Positions 57,235 to 64,000 of a stretch of DNA of 64,000 nucleotides are shown piece after piece. The notes below the pieces were generated by a model. The model saw only the letters and a program-made list of their open reading frames with translations, had not been told where the DNA came from and searched no databases. Numbering within the stretch: the stretch's first letter is position 1; each line of letters opens with the position of its first letter. The stretch is from Hanleya hanleyi (lineage: Eukaryota; Mollusca; Polyplacophora; Lepidopleurida; Hanleyidae), in the NCBI GenBank assembly GCA_036873755.1, contig JAVTVY010006840.1, positions 124,001 through 188,000 on the forward strand, in the 5' to 3' direction. The position numbers were made by a program, and so were the translations under genes.

Positions 57235-57538
57235 AAAAGTTTATTTCATTTGAGGTTTTTATCTTGACCTTTAAAAATGTAGCAGGAACAGACTCATTAT
57301 ATCCACAATTAAATTTCTTGGAAACCATTCAAATGCCTTGCTTACATCATTAATTTCATTGATGACATCGCCCCAATCAATACTTTATTTTTTTTCTTCA
57401 AAATTATTTTGCTCTTGGTTAGCCTTATATATGTATAAATGTGCGATCACTTCGTGTCTCAAAGAACGGTGCTGTGTTTATATGAAAGGCAGAGAAATGA
57501 TCAGTTATGTCAGAAAGGAGAATACCAGACATCGAACA
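57235..57538 (-). pseudogene. LINE endonuclease C-terminus and linker (antisense)
   Basis: Minus strand 57538-57434 reads SGILLSDITDHFSAFHI, the SDxSDHxPxF box that ends the APE-type endonuclease of non-LTR retrotransposons and holds its catalytic Asp-His. It is followed after frame changes by WGDVINEINDVSKAFEWF and YNESVPATFLKVK, the usual linker between endonuclease and reverse transcriptase. Order and strand agree with the reverse-transcriptase piece at 55960-56261; the distance is shorter than expected after removing the inserted LINE, so part of the RT was deleted. Confidence 0.75.
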
Positions 57539-57759
57539 ATCTTCATGAAAATTTTGAAAACAAACGAAGTTTCCCCCGGGATTTCACCCTATTTGTTTTT
57601 GTAATTGTTGGAAAAAGTAATGAAATTCCATTATTTCTAAATACCAAGCGTCGGATCCGACATTCAATATTCAACCGAACTCCACAAAACAATTTTCTCG
57701 TCAATATCGAAAGACTTATTTCGTATGACAGCACACATTTCAGGTATATACAAACATAA

Positions 57760-60193
57760 GATGGTTTCTTACAAGACAGAAGCGTTCAACAGTTTTGAAA
57801 CTCTTTAGAGGGAAAATTAGTTTTGAATAAATCAATATTGAAGTCAACATTGTCATACATTTCTTTCTTTCTCGTTGAAGAACATTTGTAATTATTTGGA
57901 TAACAACAAAGGCTTAAGATTTCAGAAAAAATGTTTCTTCAACTTTCGGGGATTGGAATGTATAACAGAAAATGATTCATTGTCAATGATTTTGTTTGAC
58001 TGGACTAAGACTGTTTTAAATATGTATACTTATAGATTGATGGATATTAATAGCAATATTCCAATGGGGTATTATTCAAGTTCACTAGGTTGAAGCACCT
58101 ATTGTAAAACCCTTCAAAGTATTTATCGGAATCCATGTTCAGCAAGGAGTCCGGTGGGGATTCAGTTCTATCTTCATCAAAAACGGCAATTAAAGACAGT
58201 GGATTTAAAGGAACGGCCCCTCCGCTAAGCACTTCATTTCACAGGATACGTATGCGCGTGATTCGCTCAAGCTCGTGATATACCTCCTACTGTCAGGTAT
58301 CAACCCCACAGTTTGGGAGGATAAGAACCAGGACAATGGGAGAACGCATACATGTGCTGGACGCGAGAGAACGATGACCAATTTTAGTAACTTGTAATAC
58401 ACTGTGCATGTCCAGTTTGCGTTTATTTCAACTGTATATATGCTTATATCTGAAACAGGAGAGGGTTCAAATAGAATGCTACGGCTTCTGTGTGTTCCAT
58501 ATGACAGGTAGTGGACAATGTTGGCTTCTTCATATTTCATGTGCTAAAACTTGTATAGCAGCAGAGTAATCTGTTCATAATTACTGACGCAAAATAATTT
58601 GAATAAGTTCTCAACGGAATTAAGTTAGTCAGATTGATTATCAAGATGTATTAGCTCCAGTTTTAACAAAATCCGCTCTGATTCTAATCCAGCTAGCGGC
58701 AGACGTCATGTCCCACCAATTATTAAAGTTATCTAGTTATGTAGGCTTTCTGTGTTGTTAATTTGTCTGGGCTTATATGGCTTATACTGGTTGTCAATAT
58801 TTGAGTCGGATTGAACAGGAGAATTTGCCATGCGGAGTGATCTCTGCGTGATGTACTGACAATGGGGCAAATTATGATGGAATAAAGTGAGCGGACATAC
58901 GCTGTAATTGATCAAAGTCCCTCCTTATGACTTGCAGTACTGATCTGATCGCAAACTTTACCTATATGTAATATATGTGATATATTTAAAGCACTCAGTA
59001 TGCCATTGATGTTTACACCCTGTCTCATGAAGGACTTCTTGAAGGAAGACAATTCTCTTCCGTGGATAAAATAAGGTAGCATTCCCCCGTTGAACTGTTG
59101 TCTCCGTGTAGAAAATGAATCCTTCATGGCTACCATTATAATTTTCTCCGTGATACTGTGCATCGGGGATTGCGCTTATGGTTCCATGTGACCGCAACAC
59201 AGGTTAAACCTGGGATATTCGTATTCTGAGAATAATGTATACTAGTCAAGAAGATCAAAGCTCTTAGATTTTTCCTCCCGAGTTATCGCAGAGAGTTTCT
59301 TCTTAATCAGATCTTCGACCAATAATACATTAGCAAACACACGAAACAAATAAGTCAAATAATGGAGCAAAATATTACAAAGTAGGCCTAGTCTATATGT
59401 AAGTTTAAACTGGCGGAAACAATGGTTAGCTTACACATAGCTTAACAGTAATAAACGTATGTGGAATTATTTTTGTGGAATATATTCACGCTGATCCACG
59501 GTCATAAAATGCATAGACGTCTTTGTTAAGACGACCATAAAATCAGTTCCTGCAAATGCTGGAGTATCATTACTGGGATGATTTCCAAGCTCAGAGTATC
59601 GGCCTCGAGACAATAAGACAGGGACATCATTAAGTCGGTTCTGTTCCAAACTCGCTGAATCTTCATTCACGAGATTTCAAGACAGAAACCATTACTAATG
59701 CGACCGTAAATTGTCATCCTGACACCAACATTAGCGCCAAAAGCCTTAGAGCTACAAATTAAGCGGTCCTACAGGAAATCGCAGTAATTCAAGGAAAACC
59801 ATAAAATTTCCTCTCTGCTGCTGTAGATGTAGTGGAGTTGAAACCGTTCGTGAACCATTTTCCTGGCCCACTAAAAGCTCGATTTCGCCAGTGAGGTCAG
59901 ATCAACATGTGGAAGCTGCCTCTAGAAACAGCCGAAATTATCTGGTAAGGAAGAAAGTCCGAAGGCGTGTAATTGTCAACCCTTTTATCGATTCGCCGCT
60001 GAGGATTTCCGATAATGGAACAAAATCGTCTGCTTTCGGCACTAGTGCGAAATGAAATCAGTTATGGTTGTTTGTAGGATTCATCTCATGCATACACTGA
60101 AGGGTTTGTCTTGCATTTATTCTGGCTATTGTGAGCATGTAACAGCGATCGGAAAATCTAAAAAAAAACAGCGATGTCAAATCGTCATATTCC
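57760..60193. other. No gene recognised
   Basis: Frames of 60-111 codons on both strands (for example 58205-58540 minus), none recognised and none with a paralogue in the window. No clear repeats. Confidence 0.35.
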
Positions 60194-60381
60194 TTAGGGA
60201 CCGTTCAAAATTTATCTTGAGGGGGGGGCCGGTGGAAATTCAGCTGATGACCCTAAGTTATGTGTGACCCCCCCCTCCTTTGGCTGGAAGGTTACCAGTG
60301 ACCCCCCCTCACCTGATACCATATTTATCAATGACCCCCCCCCATCTCACCACAAACACACGCCCAATTCCAACGAATCCA

Positions 60382-61058
60382 GGTCATTTCCCCCAGTGGA
60401 CATTTCCTCCAGCGGACATTCCCCCCATGGACATTTCCCCCGGTGGACATTTCCTTCAATGGACATTTCCCCCACCCTATACTTTTAGGTTATTTTGAAC
60501 ATAGTTTTTAAATAATTTGGCACATCATATATTTTATAGCACATTTTTAAACAATAAAATGGATCACATAGTGATAACATATAAATCATATACATATATA
60601 TATATTAACATTTTAAGAAAACATTATATCACATTGTGGTAAAATAAAAGATGTATTTTTTAACAATATTATTTTGTTATATTTTTTACCTCAGTTTTCA
60701 CTTCAGTTCGGTTTTATTCTCATCAAATGGCTTCATGACACCGACCTACGAACAGTTAATGTTACGCTATATATCATGTATACATCTTTTACATTGTTTT
60801 AAAATGTGCTGACTGTATAATACTGATAGATACTGTGTATATGTATAATAACTTATCACTTTGTCACTCAATTATCGTAAAACATATGGAAATCCTTATA
60901 TCTTTATATACAGAAAAAACAAATTGCGTTATTACAAAATTATTTAAAAACCATGTTCAAAATAACCTAAAAATATAGGGTGGAAGAAATGTCCACTGGG
61001 GGAAATTTCCACTGGGGCAAATGCCCACTGGGGGAAATGTCCATGGGGGAAATGTCCG
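60382..61058. repeat. Nested foldback with arrays of a 16-bp box
   Basis: The left arm carries about six CATTTCCCCCAGTGGA-type units (60385-60478) then TTTTAGGTTATTTTGAACAT; the right arm mirrors it as GTTCAAAATAACCTAAAA followed by about five GGAAATGTCCACTGGG-type units (to 61058). The 400-base centre is very AT-rich and non-coding. It lies wholly within the larger foldback. Confidence 0.85.
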
Positions 61059-61311
61059 TACACCATTCCAACATAGCCAGAGGCACTAAATGATGCAGTG
61101 TGGAATTATATTAAGACCGATTGAAAACACGTTAATAACATGAAGAGCTATTCGTTGATAAAGTGATTCGCGGTATGGTACAATGTATTTGTGCAGATCT
61201 GTACATAGATATATAGATGTGGCTCTGTTGTATATATATTGTATTTAGTTTCATCCGAAGTAGTTTAATAGCTTGCCATACTTTGTAGTAAACCAAAGTC
61301 GTGCAATAAAG

Positions 61312-61336
61312 AATTGATTGATTGATTGATTGATTA
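61312..61336. repeat. GATT microsatellite after AATAAA
   Basis: AATAAAG at 61306 is followed by ATTGATTGATTGATTGATT. A polyadenylation-like signal directly before a tetranucleotide run is typical of some LINE/SINE 3' ends; the upstream 200 bases gave no recognisable ORF. Confidence 0.7.
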
Positions 61337-62395
61337 TACATATAAAAAAGTGACAGGGAACGGGACACAGTTCTGCAGTACAACATTAAACTGCGAGAAG
61401 CTGGGAGATTACATTCTGTATGATGTATTTATTCGCATTCACCGGTTTGAGATAAAATTATGTCATACTGCATCATGATGACAGAAAATACTACATACAA
61501 CCGCTCAGGGAAACAATGAGGTTATGTTTGTTATACTGACACAGAGATCAACTTTATAAAAATTTGGACGAATCCGACATGATTAATTTCGTGCAGTCAT
61601 CATGTCGGCTTCGCTACAAAAACCCTGCAAAAAATAGACGGTGTTTTATTATTATAAAACTATTAAAATTATTATATTTTATAATATTATCCTCATCATG
61701 ACATTAACTACCGTCAGTACAACTTGTCTTGTAGTACGCCACAATTTATATCTTCAACTTTGGGGCAGCATAAATTATTGAATGGTTTGTTTCAGTCTCA
61801 AAATGCAGGCTATATTCATTTAGCTAGTCAATGTCCACAATGTCCAGGCCGCACTGCACCTGGATGTGTTTAGATAAAGGATTTGCTAGATGCACTGTGT
61901 AGTAACTCAAATCTAGCTGGTATGAATAGGGGCCTAGCTTTTAATACATCTTGAGAAGAGTAAATATGATTATAAAGCCATTTACCGGTCTCATGTCCTA
62001 CCACACTACAGGAGGTTTGTACAGAGATTAATGCTAACAGAACATAGGTCTATCTATGGTACTGTATGCTGTTTAGGCTTATGATAAACCATAGAGCCTA
62101 CTGTTTTAGCAGGCTCCATGGATAAACAAAGCCGTGTTCTGATACATGTGTTTCCTGATCTAAAGTCCAGCCTGGTTCTTCGACCTAAAAACATGAAATT
62201 CATACAGAAGCTCAAGAAATCCTAGCTGAATAGCTGTCCATTTATCATCATCATTTATCAAGTTACTGATGACCCCCCCTCTACACACAGTCTAGTTACA
62301 CATGACCCCCCCTTCGTAGGGCTCGAAGTTATTGGTGACCCCCCCTCAAATTCCACCGGCCCCCCCCCTCAGGATAAATTTTGAATGGTCCCTTA

Positions 62396-63420
62396 CACAT
62401 CGCGATATAGTATTTATGAGCCACAACAAACAAGAAAAACTTCTTGGAGCTCCAGATTTGTAACATCTGTTCAACTGTGTACGTTACCGAATGGGGGTAA
62501 ATCAAAGTCACATCAAACCTGCTATAAGATATATAACTGAATTTCGATGATTGACACCATATATTTATTTCATCAGAACATCTTCAGTTTGATGGGAATT
62601 TGAACATCAATTTGGCAGTATCTCTGTTATAATTTGCCAAGCAGACTCAAATACAGTCTGGTGATTGTGAGACCTTTTCAGGATAACGATACCAATGCAT
62701 AAATAAATGATGTTGGCGAGGTAAGGGAAAAGCGGACTGGGCTCGCAGCATTCAAACAAATGAAATTAAATATGACCGCGAAAATAATCCTTTTCTATGT
62801 AGGGCTAAATAACATAAATATCATGACTCTTGGCTAAAATTTTATCAAACTGGGTGTTTAAATATTGGTTCGCTGGCATGCATAGGACGGATGGAAGATT
62901 ATTCCCAGTTTGGAAATTTTACTTTGAATCTTAGTATCTTCACGCTAATGCCAAATAGCGTAAGACATCAATCAAAAAATCTTTCTCCAATCCGCAAGAG
63001 CAAACTACCATTTTGTCGGTTGGGTATAACAATTTCATTTCATAAAAGAATATTTGAATATTGTAAATTGGATTACCTATCAGTTATACCGATAATGTTC
63101 GTTGAATTGGACAAACATAAACTATATCTATCAGGATAGTTGGACCGAGGTACAATGGCATGGGTGTGGTCATGGGTGGGAAAGAGGATGGAGTGAGTGG
63201 AGGGCGTGGGTGTGAACGCTCTGAATCATCCCCACTTGTACCTCCTAAAAATGAGTCACACTTATAGCCCAGAAGATGGGCAGGGAAGTCAACAATATGC
63301 TTGCTAGAGCCCGTCATCGAAAGCAATAGTGGATGATACCTCCAAACCACTGTTTTTTTCAAACCTCGACCACACCACCCACTGAACCACGTACGATAAT
63401 CTAACTATTAGATGGAATGC
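62396..63420. other. No gene recognised
   Basis: Short frames only, including 62891-63139 (82 codons). No repeat seen. Confidence 0.35.
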
Positions 63421-63460
63421 AATGACCCAATAGGTCACATAATGACCCAATAGGTCACAT
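63421..63460. repeat. Tandem 2 x 20 bp with TGACC/GGTCA dyad
   Basis: AATGACCCAATAGGTCACAT occurs twice without a gap. Each copy has TGACC and GGTCA arms around a 5-base centre. Confidence 0.95.
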
Positions 63461-63495
63461 AATCAACCATTGTGAAAAGTTGTTAATACGACGAA

Positions 63496-63861
63496 TTATC
63501 TATACATAGAGTATACATCAATGTTGATCCGCTCTGATAAATATAGAGTAATGCTGGTTAGAACAAATATATCTGAGGAAGAGAATAGCAATACCTCTCT
63601 ATAAAGTATGTTTATGCATATGAATTTGTCTCTGGTAGCGATCACTCTCTCCATGCAGGCGTCGTATTCTGATTCAACTATATCAGAACAAAAGGGGGGT
63701 CCAATATATATACGGTGACCGAGTTCACTGTTGCCATACTCTGGGAGTGGCTGTTCCACAAGGAAATATGTGTACTTTACCAAGAAAGTGTTATCATATA
63801 GAATATTGGATATTACTATAAAATCACTTTCTGATTGCCAATAATATATAATCGGCATCAT
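63496..63861 (-). CDS. Unrecognised 121-codon ORF
   Basis: An open minus-strand frame from MMPIIYYWQSESDFIVISN to ...INIDVYSMYR. It contains three cysteines in the middle third and no leader or clear membrane segment. There is no paralogue in the window, and the family is not recognised. It is among the longer frames of the single-copy part, so it is recorded, but a chance frame cannot be excluded. Confidence 0.2.
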   Translation of the reverse strand: MMPIIYYWQSESDFIVISNILYDNTFLVKYTYFLVEQPLPEYGNSELGHRIYIGPPFCSDIVESEYDACMERVIATRDKFICINILYREVLLFSSSDIFVLTSITLYLSERINIDVYSMYR

Positions 63862-64000
63862 TGTGGAACTGAGCCAATTATATTTGCTTTGCCAATAAAG
63901 CGTCTTCTAGAAAATGATTTGATGTTAACATATGGGATGATATCCGCTAAACAAATTTATCGGAAAATTGAGGAACAAATACGGGTAGATCTTACCTTGA

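Larger units (their letters stand above)
60197..62392. mobile_element. 2.2-kb foldback/TIR element with TTA target duplication
   Basis: The left end GGGACCGTTCAAAATTTATC and the right end, read in reverse as GGGACCATTCAAAATTTATC, are near-perfect inverted repeats that continue into a G-run and CCGGTGGAAATT. TTA flanks both ends (60194-60196 and 62393-62395). The GTGACCCCCCCT boxes are also mirrored (60267-60345; 62268-62347). A 3-bp TTA duplication with G-rich ends fits PIF/Harbinger-type transposons. No transposase frame was recognised, so it is probably non-autonomous. Confidence 0.75.

Noticed and set aside
57875..58093. Frame with MDINSNIPMGYYSS resembling the reverse-transcriptase word DSNIPVGRAYGVY
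   Set aside because: Only about ten residues match and the surrounding residues do not fit the family.
60264..60498. Two overlapping Pro/His-rich frames of 72-74 codons
   Set aside because: They are translations of the C-run and CATTTCCCCC boxes of the foldback element.

Overview
The window is repeat-dense, AT-rich eukaryotic DNA without a single recognisable intact host gene. It most likely comes from a marine mollusc, probably a gastropod. The clue is a set of short retroelement tails carrying the GCTATATAGCTGAAATATTG / GCGACGTTAAACC signature followed by CT or ACTC repeats, a tail I associate with gastropod genomes. The phylum is inference, the signature is seen directly. No rRNA, functional tRNA, CRISPR array or bacterial operon is visible. 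Long open frames are absent (the longest is 224 codons).

Layout. 1-254: 3' end of a LINE. 1241-9260: three copies of a decayed repeat (family A) and two copies of a second (family B), with a 38-bp minisatellite of about 23 units (2799-3680) between them. 9400-12050: a truncated leading piece of the large repeat that follows. 12050-45990: three head-to-tail copies of a roughly 11-kb unit (I about 12050-23260, II about 23440-35140, III about 35200-45990). Each unit carries two copies of a short coding remnant ending in WQQM-stop. The units differ by clean insertions and deletions, so they act as each other's empty-site controls. This shows a TTAA-flanked non-autonomous transposon in unit I that is absent from III, a SINE with a 14-bp target duplication in I and II but not III, and a reverse-transcriptase fragment present only in II. 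45990-64000: mostly single-copy sequence with an inverted repeat carrying two related ORFs, a Tyr/Cys-coding minisatellite split by a LINE tail, further LINE pieces on both strands, a second TTAA element, and a 2.2-kb foldback element with TTA target duplications.

How the parts work together. The LINE pieces (RNase H end of ORF2, 3' UTR, CT tail) and the SINEs (tRNA-derived head, body, tail) share a related 3' end, the expected arrangement for a SINE mobilised by a LINE. The reverse-transcriptase ORF at 30705-31379 is the best-preserved coding sequence. It begins after the first catalytic motif of the enzyme, so it is a truncated copy. The two WQQM frames and the CxxC frame of the 11-kb unit are the best candidates for genuinely unrecognised coding sequence. 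Everything else is decayed, short or unrecognised, and is marked so.
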